Positions 48,601 to 60,650 of a DNA stretch of 64,000 nucleotides are shown here, one piece after another (the stretch's first letter is position 1; the number at the start of each line of letters is the position of its first letter). The stretch is taken from assembly GCA_026874595.1 (NCBI GenBank), contig CM049315.1, positions 76,927,401 through 76,991,400 on the forward strand, read 5' to 3'. A program made the translations under genes and the position numbers. The notes below the pieces were generated by a model. The model saw nothing but the letters and a program-made list of their open reading frames with translations. It made no database searches and was not told where the DNA came from. The stretch is from Sipunculus nudus (taxonomy: Eukaryota > Annelida > Sipuncula > Golfingiida > Sipunculidae).

Positions 48601-51600
48601 CATCCAGGACAGACAGGCGACAGAGCATCCAGGACAGACAGGTTACAGAGCATCCAGGACAGACAGGTGACAAATCATCCAGGACAGACAGGTGACAGAT
48701 GATCCAGGACAGACAGGTGACAAATCATCCAGGACAGGCAGGTGACAGAGCATCCAGAACAGACAGGTTACAGAGCATCCAGGACAGACAGGTGACAGAG
48801 CATCCAGGACAGACAGGTGACAGAGCATCCAGGACAGACAGGTGACAAATCATCCAGGACAGACAGGTGACAGATGATCCATGACAGACAGGTGACAAAT
48901 CTTCCAGGACAGGCAGGTGACAGAGCATCCAGGACAGACAGGCGAGAGAGCATCCAGGAGAGACAGGTGACAGAGCATCCAGGACAGACAGGTTACAGAG
49001 CATACAGGACAGACAGGTGACAAATCATCCAGGACAGACAGGTGACAGATGATCCAGGACAGACAGGTGACAAATCATCCAGGACAGACAGGCGACAGAT
49101 CATCCAGGACAGACAGGTGAAAAATCATCCAGGACAGGCAGGTGACAGAGCATCCAGGACAGACAGGTGACAAATCATCCAGGCCAGGCAGGTGACAGAG
49201 CATCCAGGACAGACAGGCGACAGAGCATCCAGGACAGACAGGTGACAAATCATCCAGGACAGACAGGTGACAGAGCATCCAGGACAGACAGGTTACAGAG
49301 CATCCAGGACAGACAGGTGACAAATCATCCAGGACAGACAGGTGACAGATGATCCAGGACAGACAGGTGACAAATCATCCAGGACAGACAGGCGACAGAT
49401 CATCCAGGACAGACAGGTGACAAATCATCCAGGACAGGCAGGTGACAGAGCATCCAGGACAGACAGGTGACAGAGCATCCAGGACAGACATGTGACAAAT
49501 CATCCAGGACAGGCAGGTGACAGAGCATCCAGGCCAGGCAGGTAACAGAGCATCCAGGACAGACAGGCGACAGAGCATCCAGGACAGACAGGTGACAAAT
49601 CATCCAGGACAGGCAGGTGACAGAGCATCCAGGCGAGGGAGGTGACAGAGCATCCAGGACAGACAGGCGACAGAGCATACAGGACAGACAGGTGACAAAT
49701 CATCCAGGCCAGGCAGGTGACAGAGCATCCAGGCCAGGCAGGTGACAGAGCATCAAGGACAGACAGGCGACAGAGCATCCAGGACAGACAGGTGACAAAT
49801 CATCCAGGCCAGGCAGGTGACAGAGCATCCAGGACAGTCAGGTAACAGAGCATCCAGCACAGACAGGTAACAGAGCATCCAGGACAGAGAGGTAACAGAG
49901 CATCCAGGACAGACAGGTAACAGAGCATCGAGGACAGACAGGTGACAGAGCATCCAGGACAGACAGGTGACAGAGCATCCAGGACAGACAGGTGACAGAG
50001 CATCCAGGACAGACAGGTGACAAATCATCCAGGACAGACAGAAGACAGAGCATCCAGGGCAGACAGGTGACAAATCATCCAGGACAGACAGGTAACAGAG
50101 CATCGAGGACAGACAGGTGACAGAGCATCCAGGACAGACAGGTGACAGAGCATCCAGGACAGACAGGCGACAGAGCATCCAGGACAGACAGGTTACAAAT
50201 CATCCAGGACAGACAGGTGACAAATCATCCAGGACAGACAGGTGACAGAGCATCCAGGACAGACAGGTGACAGAGCATCCAGGACAGACAGGTGACAGAG
50301 CATCCAGGACAGACAGGTGACAGAGCATCCAGGACAGACAGGCGACAGAGCATCCAGGACAGACAGGTAACAGAGCATCCAGGACAGACAGGTGACAAAG
50401 CATCCAGGACAGACAGGTGACAGAGCATCCAGGACAGGCAGGTGACAGAGCATCCAGGACAGACAGGTTAGAGAGCATCCAGGACAGACAGGTAACAAAG
50501 CATCCAGGACAGACAGGTTACAGAGCATCCAGGACAGACAGGTGACAAAGCATCCAGGACAGACAGGTGACAGAGCATCCAGGACAGGCAGGTGACAGAG
50601 CATCCAGGACAGACAGGTAATAGAGCATCCTTGACAGACAGGTAACAGAGCATCGAGGACAGACAGGTGACAGAGCATCCAGGACAGACAGGTGACAGAG
50701 CATCCAGGACAGACAGGCGACAGAGCATCCAGGACAGACAGGTTACAGAGCATCCAGGACAGACAGGTTACAGAGCATCCAGGACAGACAGGTGACAAAG
50801 CATCCAGGACAGACAGGTTACAGAGCATCCAGGACAGACAGGTGACAAAGCATCCAGGACAGACAGGTTACAGAGCATCCAGGACAGACAGGTGACAAAG
50901 CATCCAGGACAGACAGGTAACAGAGCATCCAGGACAGACAGGTAACAGAGCATCGAGGACAGACAGGTGACAGAGCATCCAGGACAGACAGGTAACAGAG
51001 CATCCAGGACAGACAGGTTACAGAGCATCCAGGACAGACAGGTGACAAAGCATCCAGGACAGACAGGTGACAGAGCATCCAGGACAGGCAGGTGACAGAG
51101 CATCCAGGACAGACAGGTTACAGAGCATCCAGGACAGACAGGTGACAGAGCATCCAGGACAGACAGGTGACAGAGCATCCAGGACAGGCAGGTGACAGAG
51201 CATCCAGGACAGACAGGTAACAGAGCCTCCAGGACAGACAGGTGACAGAGTATCCAGGACAGACAGGTGACAGAGCATCCAGGACAGACAGGTGACAGAG
51301 CATCCAAGAAAGACAGGTGACAGAAAAACCAGGACAGACAGGTGACAGAGCATCCAGGACAGACAGGCGACAGAGAATCTAGGACAGACAGGTGACAGAG
51401 CATCCAGGACAGACAGGTGACAGGGCATCCAAGACAGACAGGTGACAGAGCATCCAGGACAGACAAGTGACAGAGCATCCAGGACAGACAGGTTTCAGAG
51501 CATCCAGGACAGACAGGTGACAGAGCATCCAATACGGACAGGTGACAGAGCATCCAGGACAGACAGATGACAGAGCATCCAGGACAGACAGGTGACAGAG

Positions 51601-51857
51601 CATCCAGGACAGACAGGTGACAGAGCATCCAGGACAGACAGGTGACAGAGCATTGAGGGCGGTCGCCTGCATCCAGGACAGAAAGATGACAGAGCATCCA
51701 GGACAGACAGGTAACAGAGCATCCAGGACAGACAGATAACAGAGCATCTAGAACAGACAGGTGACAGAGTATCAAGGACAGACAGGTGACAGAGCATCCT
51801 TGACAGACAGATGACAGAGCATCCAGGACAGGCAGGTGACAGAGCATCCAGGACAGT
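45596..51857 (-). repeat. Right (inverted) arm of the 25-bp array
   Basis: About 250 units in inverted orientation. From 45600 to about 50230 most units carry ACAAATCATCC or ACAGATGATCC variants, which are absent from the left arm. From about 50230 to 51850 these vanish, and variants typical of the left arm appear instead (GACAAAGCATCC, CATCGAGG, CAGAAAAACCAGG at about 51322). A small foreign insert, TTGAGGGCGGTCGCCTGC, lies near 51653-51671. Confidence 0.93.
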
Positions 51858-51982
51858 AACCTGTCTGTCCTAGATGGTCTGTCGCCTGTCTGTCCTGCAT
51901 GCTCTGTCATCTTTATGTCCTGTTTTTTTCTGTCACCTGTCCGTACTCATTGCTCTGTCATCTGTCTGTCCTGGACGCTTTC

Positions 51983-54900
51983 ACTGATAGATAGATTCCA
52001 AACATCTAGTTAGGTCTGCGTTATTAGATTATTTTAGCTTCTAATAGCAAGTTTTGTTAGGTATCTTTACAGTTACCTGAACAGGATAGCTCTCCACAAA
52101 AATCTTTATTTTTTCAATTACAATTTCTCTTCTCAAATAGGGTAATATTTTTTTAATTATTTGGTTATCGTTCCTTTCTGATTGAAACTAATTTCTCATT
52201 TATCTTGTGCATCTAACCCTTTCATACAAAATATATTCCCTTAAGACAGAAGATATGAGATTCGGTATATGGGTAAATCAGATATAATCTTCACGTACCA
52301 CCATTCCGTCAGAATAATAAGACAACAGAAAAAAGGCCAGTGATCAAATATAACACGACGGGGCAGGGGAGATCATTAGGGAAGACATGTTCTTAAGTCG
52401 AGTGCTGCATTCCGTCTGAAACCCCACAACGAAATAGAAAGTGTTTCCTTTAATCTTCATCCCACGCGGGAGGACAGCCAATATTCACTTTTGCTTTTGT
52501 TCTAGAAATCCTTTGGTAAAATTAAATGTGAGACAAGAATTCCAGAAACTTCCAAATGAGGACTGAAAGACCACGCAGCAAAACCCAGGGAGAAACGCTG
52601 AAAGGTTTCCAGTAACGAGAGCGTGCTTAGTGTTTCTTTTACGTTTAGACTCCTTGCATGAGAAATGTGCCGATATATCAAAATTAAAATTCATTTCAGT
52701 ATTTAAATACTAATTTTTGGTGACGTCATTCTTGTTTTTACCGTTTTACATTTTTGTCACAACGATAGACTTGTCTATCATACTCAAAACCACGCCTATT
52801 TCGCAAAGCACCTATAGATGTCATTTTATTCATATTAATCTCGCCATTTAAATGTGAGGCAGGGGTAAGAAATACACGTTTGTGAATAATTGAGTAAATT
52901 CGACACCGAGAAGCATATATGTGTAAGATGAAAAAAAGAGACGTTACTTTAATCTTTTTAATTACATAATTTTGTATGGTAAATTCTAGAGAGCTTAATG
53001 TTCAAAGCTGGGCATGGGATTAACTTTTTGGTTTGTTAGCTGAAGAGAAAATTATCCTGGGGACAGGTCAAGTACACATAAGCCTGTAAGGAGTACTCGA
53101 GTAATACTAATCAATTGATTGAAAACTTGTTTCCGAAATCAGCACTCGACTGAAAAACTCGTGTATATAAAAGAAAGAAAGAAATATTGGAGTCGAGGCT
53201 TGAGCCGATCACGTTGACTCCAGCAAGCCGGGCTCGCATCAGATCCCTCACCAACGACAAAAGATCACAAAAGTTAGATTTCAGTTATTGGTCTGCACAT
53301 ATTGTAAAGAGAAAATAAAGCTAAATCTTTAATTGTATAATTGTTGATACCACCCTAACCCAAACCTAAGGGTATCCAAGACGAATTTCCAGGTTAGCTC
53401 CAGAACACCTGATACCGAAGTCAAGACGAGAAGTTGGGCAGCAGCAGGGCAGCAGCACCCACGCCCACACCGTGATTAGGACCTGAACACCCCTACCACC
53501 AGCATGCAGACAGTTTGGCACTAGTCTATAGAACCTTTACATCGAATGATAACAAATCGATTTCTTTATCAGCCTGCATTCTGACAAATTAAACTGGTAT
53601 TGTATACAAAATGGTATTTATTTATTTAGTAATTAAAATATTGAGTACAGACGGACAGACCTACCGAGAGAGAGCTCCATAGCTAGACCGTGCCTGGGAC
53701 TGCGACAAATAATTATTAACATGGTTTCGATTACTGCGTTCCTGTTCTGTTTCGTGGACATAAACATTCGTCATATTAAGAAACACTTAATACGAAATAA
53801 TCCCGAAAGTATCTACAAACAGTTATTTTCTTCTTACCTACAACTAGCGATGAAACAGGAAATATATTAAAAAAAAAGCGAGGCTGGTAAAACATATACG
53901 AAAAGACACCCCGATAATGCATTGTCACGATGTCCTCGCTGATTGTGATAAACACGCGTTTTGTGACATATATAGATGACTTACTCACAAATCGTTACCT
54001 AATACTTCCAAAAAAAGAATGTTTCAACATTTTCAGATGAAGTATGTCATATATACATATATCTTTTATTTATCTTGCTTTTCATCGACACCGAATTCAT
54101 CCCTTAATAGTTTGAATTTCAAAACGCGTTATTTATTAATAAATTTAACAAGGAGCTTTGTGGATTAAATAAAGAAAAGATATGAGACAAACATAATAAA
54201 AAACCCTATATCATAAAGCCTTTATCGTACGTAATATATATATATATAATTAGAAGGTTGTCTAAGCGATGACCTTTCCCGGTAAGACCTTGAAAATGGG
54301 TCAAGGTCAAAGATAAATGTGAGGTCCAAATCTTTCCCCTGTGACTTTTACTCTGATCAAAGGTCAGTTTTGGAAATTGAGACGATATGAAGAGGATATT
54401 GAGAGGAAACACGGACGGGAGGAATATTACTCATTGACCCCTATAAGCCAGGGAGGCTTAACCTAGGAAGTTGTGGCTTAAAGGGGCCTCTTCATATACC
54501 AGGCATGATAAATATACACGAACTATAGGGTTTCCTTCTTAAATGGAATCTGGGAATATTTCTTTTTAAAATTGTTTGCTTACTGTTGTACACAAGTAGA
54601 AAAAGCGTGCATTGGATGCGATTAGTGGTGCAAAATATAAACATCTCGTGGCCTTACCTCAGGACCTCACAAATAAGATTTACAAACTTCCAACCGGTGT
54701 TACTTCTCTGTTTCTTCTTTCACGTTATTTCTTCCTCTCTGGGAGTTGTCATGCATGGTCTAGATCAGACCTATGGCCATGTAGTCTTGTTATGGTAATA
54801 AGAAACACATGATCTTTGTTTACTCACACACAGAACTCTAGCAATAAATAAAGTAGGTCTACCGGATAGAGTAAGTCCATGTAACGGTATGGTTAAAACC

Positions 54901-55010
54901 GTTTCGCTATGAAATTGATGTATTAGGTAAAAATTGAAAAAAAAACGCATATGCCCATATTATTCCAAATGTAAAAATATGGTTACTAAAACTTTCTTTT
55001 ATGCGTCACG
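51983..55010. other. Unassigned
   Basis: AT-rich with short unrecognised readings (52485-52694, 53776-53988, 54206-54412). A CAG-rich patch (GGGCAGCAGCAGGGCAGCAG) lies near 53434-53460. No gene called. Confidence 0.5.
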
Positions 55011-55215
55011 AGGTAGGTTAAGACCCTGGCCAGCCGAGGGGTAAAATGCTAAGCTCTTTCAGCTGGCGACCCGGGTTTTGGATCCCGGCGTGGCTATGAA
55101 AGTGCGTTGCAGGTGCCCGTCAAAGGTTGGTGGTTTTCTTCGTGTTCTCCGGCTTCCATCCCCCTTCAGACTACTGGATGTCACCATCTGTACCGCGATT
55201 CGTTATAATTAATAT
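55011..55215 (+). mobile_element. Second, diverged tRNA-like SINE
   Basis: A head-like CTGGCCAGCCGAGGGGTAAA leads to a degenerate B box (GGGTTTTGGATCCC). The GTGTTCTCCGGCTTCCATCC body follows, resembling mollusc tRNA-SINEs with a GGTTCTCCGGCTTCCTCCC block. It is unrelated in body to the family at 6241 and 31698. Confidence 0.5.
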
Positions 55216-56906
55216 TTGTACAATCCATATAAAAATAGATATGTTTATATTTGTTATTTAGTCCATTATTTGGAAATGGCCAAGACCTGTAATGTACTTA
55301 ATCTGTTGAGACCCTTCTCTAATCAGAGGCAAAGAACATCAGATAGGAGATGTAAACAAAACTAGGGCAAAAATAGCTGGCATTTGTAAGGTCCAAGGGA
55401 CATGCTTAACGTAGATTATCGGCCCAGCTTTCTTGCTCATATGACGTACATCCCGTTATCGCTGTATTCCACTTGTTTAGGTTTTCCTTTACTTCTTATG
55501 GTGGCCGTAAACACTGAGTTAAGGAATCGTAATAAATGGTTATGTTTTTACAGACAGCAAGCCCCCAAGGACAGATCCATTCTAAAAGAATTTATTTTAC
55601 ATATAATATATATACCTCTACAGGTATCGAATGGCTAACTTAAGACCGGAAACCTAACAAAAAAGATCATATTTAATTGTTATTGTGATTTAAAATGTTA
55701 TGTTATTATCTCTGTAACCCATTTTAGCATTCCCTTGTGCATTTGTCATTTCATTTGTAGTAAAACCTCCCAAAAATAGCTTTACAGAGGATTATATTCT
55801 TTATGTGAAGATGGCCCTGCTATTTGCAGAGAATTTGTTTCACTGAAATATTTAAAAACAATGTATAAAAATCTCCAATGTTTTAGAGGCCAGCCAAAGT
55901 CAGAAAACTGACGAGTATAAATGCAAATGGAGACAAGTCCGATGAACCGCGAATACATTTTGATTTTAAATAATGTTACTGATGTTACCACATTTGAATA
56001 TCCTATCCTAATTTAGTCTGGATAAACATAACTATATAAAATACAAGCAGGTTAATTTCTATTCAGTTTCTGCCATCTGTCAAAAAAAAGATCAATTTAA
56101 TATCCCCAAGAGGATAAATATTGTTTGGAGCAGGGTATCAGTCTATATCTTGATAAGCAAAATCGTATACTCTTTCTTATGGGGCAGGGTATCAATGTAC
56201 GTCCTAATAGGTTAAATATTATACTCTTTCACAGCATTAGATTAACAGCAGAAAATATGACGATGATATGCTAAATATGAAATCTCATGCGGCAGAAAAT
56301 ATATCTTGTTGTATCAAATGTGTTTGTCAATCTTCAGTCATAATATTGCTGTCATGAAGAATTACTTTCTCTGCCATACCGTAAATATTTACATGATGGA
56401 TTTTTTTTTATGTATTAAAATCTGAATACCATACTGCTGACTGTGTCCCTTTTTCAGTTCTTACGCCCTGAATGACGTTTTATTTACAGAGTGCTTGCGC
56501 GAGCGTCTTCCGTAGCGGTCAGACATCTCTGACACAAAGGTTCCAATTGAAAATTTATGTTATTAAAAGCAGCGACAACTTTAACGTACTTCTATGTCGA
56601 ATATAAGAATATATGGAATACTGCACATTCCATATGAAATCTTTCTTTATAATCTTTACAGTGCTATAACAGTAGGCTGTTTAGTTTATCCTTATGTTAA
56701 TATATTGAGAAACCACTAGTTTGGTATTTTTTTTTACCAGGATCATCTCGATATTATGGTAACCGTGCTGTTTTGCATATTAACCAAGGTTAAAATGATA
56801 ATTTGTTTAAATGTTTGTATTTGGGATTAGAGAACACATGTACTCAAGAATGTATTGAACGCTGTTTTTTTTTGTGTACATCGTAAACGTATATACGGCT
56901 GTGCAG
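55216..56906. other. Unassigned
   Basis: AT-rich; no supportable gene, RNA or repeat copy. Confidence 0.5.
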
Positions 56907-57062
56907 GATTTTGTCATGTTGCAGGAACCAGTGCTACCTAGACCTAATATGACCAGAATTATCGTTTGTTTGTTGGAAGAAAAAGAGATTAATTCACTAC
57001 TGAATGTTATTGTAGTCGCGAGTGGAAGTCTTAATCCGTGGAAGATGCCAATTCACGAATAG
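56907..57062 (+). CDS. Possible terminal exon, unidentified
   Basis: After an acceptor-like ATACGGCTGTGCAG the plus strand reads DFVMLQEPVLPRPNMTRIIV, then CLLEEKEINSLLNVIVVASG, then SLNPWKMPIHE and a TAG stop at 57060-57062. AATAAA follows at 57066-57071. The amino-acid make-up and the adjoining poly(A) signal are suggestive. A second CAG 15 bases into the exon is another possible acceptor. The product is not recognised and it may derive from a transposon. Confidence 0.25.
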   Translation, partial: DFVMLQEPVLPRPNMTRIIVCLLEEKEINSLLNVIVVASGSLNPWKMPIHE

Positions 57063-57249
57063 CTCAATAAAAAAGACAAGTAACTGACATACAACTGTGT
57101 CATACGAAATGTTACTGCTAACTCCTAACTCTGTATTTTACCGAACAAAAACATAGTTTTTTTCACCGACCCAGCACTGTGTCATTTACTGCTGCTGGCC
57201 CAAAAGAAACGCTCCGCAGCGGAGCTTGGCTTTCGCCGACAGCCCTTAC

Positions 57250-57343
57250 CACGATCTCCGGAGCCTGTCCTTGTAGCAGCGCAGCCATGGGATGCTGGCC
57301 CATCCATCTCGGTAATATCCCCTTCGTCTCCGAGCAGCATCAT
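57250..57343 (-). CDS. Possible first coding exon, unidentified
   Basis: In a CpG- and GC-rich island (about 57180-57430) the minus strand has TGA directly before two ATG codons, then 31 codons and a donor GATCGTG/GTAAGG at 57250. It reads MMLLGDEGDITEMDG, then PASHGCAATRTGSGDR plus one base. The acidic, low-hydrophobicity start and the GC-rich surroundings fit the first coding exon of a gene that continues toward lower coordinates. No downstream exon was found. Confidence 0.3.
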
Positions 57344-58286
57344 TCAGATTCCGCGCGTGAGTCTCAGCAGCTTTGGCCGAGGGAATCAACACGCTTCACT
57401 GCGCATGACTGTCAAGTCTTAAATTAGGTCCCGGCGACACCCGAAGTAAATCTACGTCTTGTGCCTCGCAGTTCCTGATCGCCTGTGATGTACTTCCGCT
57501 TCTCTGTTCAACTTTATCCTTTTCTTCCAAAATCCTGCTTTATGCTACCTGTATCAATCCAGTAAAGATCTGAAACAAAGTCGTGCCAAATCGGATTTCC
57601 TGTATTGTTTTATTTTTCATCTCAGTATTGGCATAATACAGTTAATTGCACCTGCCCCAGTGCGTGAGATGCGGCTCCATGCTCTCTGCTATCTTCTTGT
57701 AGAATTAATTTAACAATGAAAAGACTAACAAGTGGATTAATATACCAGTGTTTTACATCTGATTTTTTTAAGATACCATTATAAAAATGTATTAGAAATT
57801 ACAAAGCCATTTTGTAATATTTAATAAGGCTTATCAGGGGCGTTTTACACACTGCATTGAAAATCAGGCTCTCGAGTAAATTTGCGTAGTCCTCTGCTGG
57901 CTACCTGAGCTGCGCTGTGAACTGTGGTTGTTTTCATATTCACGATTTATACCTCTTCACGGCTTCTAGGGGTTCTATTTGAGCAATCCCACCATAAAAT
58001 ATACTACACAGAATAGATCCTTGATTTTATGAATTAATTAGACAAAGTACTATATGCGAAAAAAAAATCAAGGCTTTGAAACCATGGCGAACAAAAAAGC
58101 AACCACGGTATTCATGCGAGAAGATGTGCAATATAAGTAGAAAGAAAACCTTCCCATGTATATTCATATAGTACTGGCGCCCGTGCTTTTATATGTATAC
58201 AATGGCAGGAGCGGGTGTGGCTAGTGTGTTTGGATTTTTCCACACGTTTCAGCAATAAAAGCAACTGGAACTAGAAATATGCATTC
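57344..58286. other. Unassigned
   Basis: The GC-rich patch continues to about 57430, then AT-rich DNA. No feature supported. Confidence 0.5.
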
Positions 58287-58610
58287 TAAGGAATGCAAGC
58301 CTCCGCCATGCAGGGGTTCCTGTTGTGAGAATGCTCCCAAAACCATGTTTGCATTTTCATTCGGTTAATATTTACAGGTTCATTCGTGCTTAAGTGACTG
58401 TTCCTTTGTGAATATTCCTTGATTACGTTCCGGAATCCGGATCATGTGCCAGATCCACACCAAAATAAAATTAACTCTTGAATGGTCCAGACTCTGAAAT
58501 TTCATAAGATTACATGTCTGATTGCGTGAGTTATGTATTTAAAGAACACACACACAAGCACACACAAGAAACTGGATGAACGCATACCCTGCTGGCGAAG
58601 ATATTAACAC
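58287..58610 (+). repeat. Dispersed repeat family B, copy 3 (full)
   Basis: Starts AAGCCTCCGCCATGCAG and contains GGTTCATTCGTGCTTAAGTG, CAGATCCACACCAAAATAAA, ATTGCGTGAGTTATG and AACGCATACCC. It ends CTGGCGAAGATATT, the decayed counterpart of the GCCTCCGCC start, so the element has short inverted ends. Confidence 0.8.
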
Positions 58611-60369
58611 TAAAAAGGATAAAAGGAATAAGTATTTCAGTAAAATGAAAATAACCATATGATGCCTTAATTATCTCGATTTGAAAATAGAAACAGTAGG
58701 GGGGTGGGGGTGGGGAGAAGAATACCGAAAGCGCTTAATACTGAAAGCTTAACCGGATTTCAAATAATAATGCATTTTGAAGTACCCCTGGTTGCGCCAT
58801 TGAAGCCTTAACATGCGAATGGTTTCTACATAATGTGTAATCTCAAATACTGTATCCGAATCTATATTCTGATCTCAAACAATTCACCATGAAGTCAGCA
58901 CTCGGAGTCCCCCTTTTTTAGAAATAAGTGATCGGTGGCATGATATTCTAATTATCTTCAAATAAGTGAGACGGAATTTAAATCTTTTATGATTTATTTC
59001 AGTCATGGGAAACGGTGCAAAGAAATGTGAAATGAGTTCATCGATACCTCTGTTGTGTGAGGCTTCATGTAAAATCAATATGGAGCATTCACGGTGTGCG
59101 GGACACCGTTACACGCTCGTGTCGCCATGGAAGTAAGGCATAGTCCTTCTGGAAAAGAAAACCACAAAACTACTGATAAAAACTTCAATACAACGTGACG
59201 GATTTTATGTCTTTTATTGTCTTCTCGTCTCTCCAACCAGCACCTTTAACCCTTTAACATTTCTCGCACCATTTTCTTTATCTTTCATATGCTTTGTCTG
59301 TTTCCTGAGTGGTGTATTAGTGAGTTTTTAACAGCGTCTCACGTTACAGTCGGTTACTTGTGTAACTAGGGAAGGAAGATTGGTGGAAGGTCACTATTCC
59401 ACGCTGTCCGTCTGGCTGTATTTTTATGAAAAAAAAATATAATAATCAATTAATAGGTTTTGCGGTAATTGGAACTGTGGGCTGCAGATAAAAGTGACGT
59501 TGTTTGGGACAACTAGATTTTGCAGATACCATAAAAAGAATAAATAAAGTAGGATGCTATGCCAAGTCGATGTTAGAATTATAACGTAGTTTTTATGAAG
59601 CAGAGTCACTCAAACGACACGTTAAGAAACATTATTTAAAGAATATCACCCGAATATACGCTCGAGCTTTCGTTGTGTGTGAAGTCGGAACACCAAACTG
59701 AACATTATTTTCAAATTCAACGTTTGTTAACAGTAGAAGAACAATTTAAAAGAAACGCAAAAGCAACCCCTATTAAGTCTTTACGTGCATTTCGGCTACG
59801 TTTTACACATATACACTGTCCTGCACTCTAAGGAATTCTGGACGTGAACTCCGAACGTTGGACCATGAACTGTGTATGCTACGAGGTTTTATGCAACCTT
59901 TATTTATACCATGGTATGACGTAGCATGAATATTCAGACACTTGGCGGTCACGTGACCTGTGTTTGGGCTACGCGCTATCCACCCAAACCAGTCTGGGTG
60001 GTAATATGTTCTCTCTGATAAATCATTCATGCATATCTTGTAATAATTTTTTTTGGCAATCAGATGGAATAGCTGAGTATATTACCTTTAAGTAACGTAG
60101 GACAACCTAGATAACCCCCACAGATACCGGAACAAAACTGGTGACTGAGAAACTTTAACAAATGTAGTGTATTTTGTTAGAATTAACGCAAAAAAATTTG
60201 AATCTAAAATATTTGACAAAAATATGATAATTTACACGCTGCACATATACGTATTGTTTCTGTAGTAACTAATTAATAGCGTATAATAATAACATACAGC
60301 ATATAATTAAGACCCAAAACTGGGTCTAACTAACATATTTAAATAGTTTTCTGCAATTAAACGAAAACG
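58611..60369. other. Unassigned, with one promoter-like cluster
   Basis: The promoter-like cluster at 59901-59958 is listed separately. Other readings (58884-59078, 59424-59609) are unrecognised. Confidence 0.45.
59901..59958 (-). promoter_or_regulatory. TATA plus E-box promoter-like cluster
   Basis: On the minus strand, in order: the palindromic E-box GGTCACGTGACC (59947-59958), a CRE-like CTACGTCATA (about 59914-59923), and GGTATAAATAAAGG with the TATA box at 59901-59908. A start would fall near 59875. The reading that begins at 60030 overlaps the cluster and is therefore not its product. Confidence 0.3.
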
Positions 60370-60650
60370 AGCCTCCGCCATTCACTTATTCGGCTCATAT
60401 TCCAAGGTTCATTCATGCTTTAGTGACTGTGCATTTGTGAATATTCTTTGACATTCCTGGATCCGTGTCATGTGCTGGATCCACACCAAAATCTAATCAA
60501 TTCTTCACTGGCCCCTTTCCGAAATGCCCTGGACATTTCATGAGATTCTGTTCATGATTGCGTTAGTTGTAAAAAAAAAAAAAAAAAAAAAAACACGCAA
60601 ACACACAAACGGGGACGAACGTTTACCCCCCTCCCCCCTTCGAGAAAATG
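60370..60650 (+). repeat. Dispersed repeat family B, copy 4
   Basis: GCCTCCGCCATTCACTTATT start, AGGTTCATTCATGCTTTAGT, GGATCCACACCAAAATCTAA, CCGAAATGCCCTGGACATTT, and the ACACAAACGGGGACGAACG end. A 23-base A run is inserted before the ACACGCAAACACAC stretch. Confidence 0.85.

Larger units (their letters stand above)
41321..51982. repeat. 10.7-kb 25-bp minisatellite with inverted core
   Basis: About 425 copies of a 25-bp unit (20-base core TGTCCTGGATGCTCTGTCAC). Orientation is plus from 41321 to about 45595, minus from about 45596 to 51857, and plus again for about five degenerate units to 51982. Both outer edges are degenerate, as at the ends of most tandem arrays, whereas the internal switch point is not. 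The unit has no stop codon on the CTGTC strand, so very long but meaningless readings occur there. The opposite strand meets TGA every 75 bases. Confidence 0.95.

Noticed and set aside
45596-51857. Inverted arm as a simple fold-back assembly chimera
   Set aside because: The arms are not mirror copies. The part adjoining the junction has unit variants absent from the left arm. An assembly error of another kind is still possible.
41321-51910. Long readings (up to 878 codons) of Cys/Leu/Ser-rich repeats as genes
   Set aside because: All three frames of the same strand are open because the 25-bp unit has no stop there. The readings switch frame without consequence, and there is no start context, signal or unique sequence.
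41321-51982. CRISPR array
   Set aside because: The 25-bp units are directly adjacent with no unique spacers, and the genome is eukaryotic.
57179-57427. 82-codon plus-strand reading in the GC island
   Set aside because: It has no ATG at its stated start (it begins GTG). The minus strand of the same island has the better start and donor.
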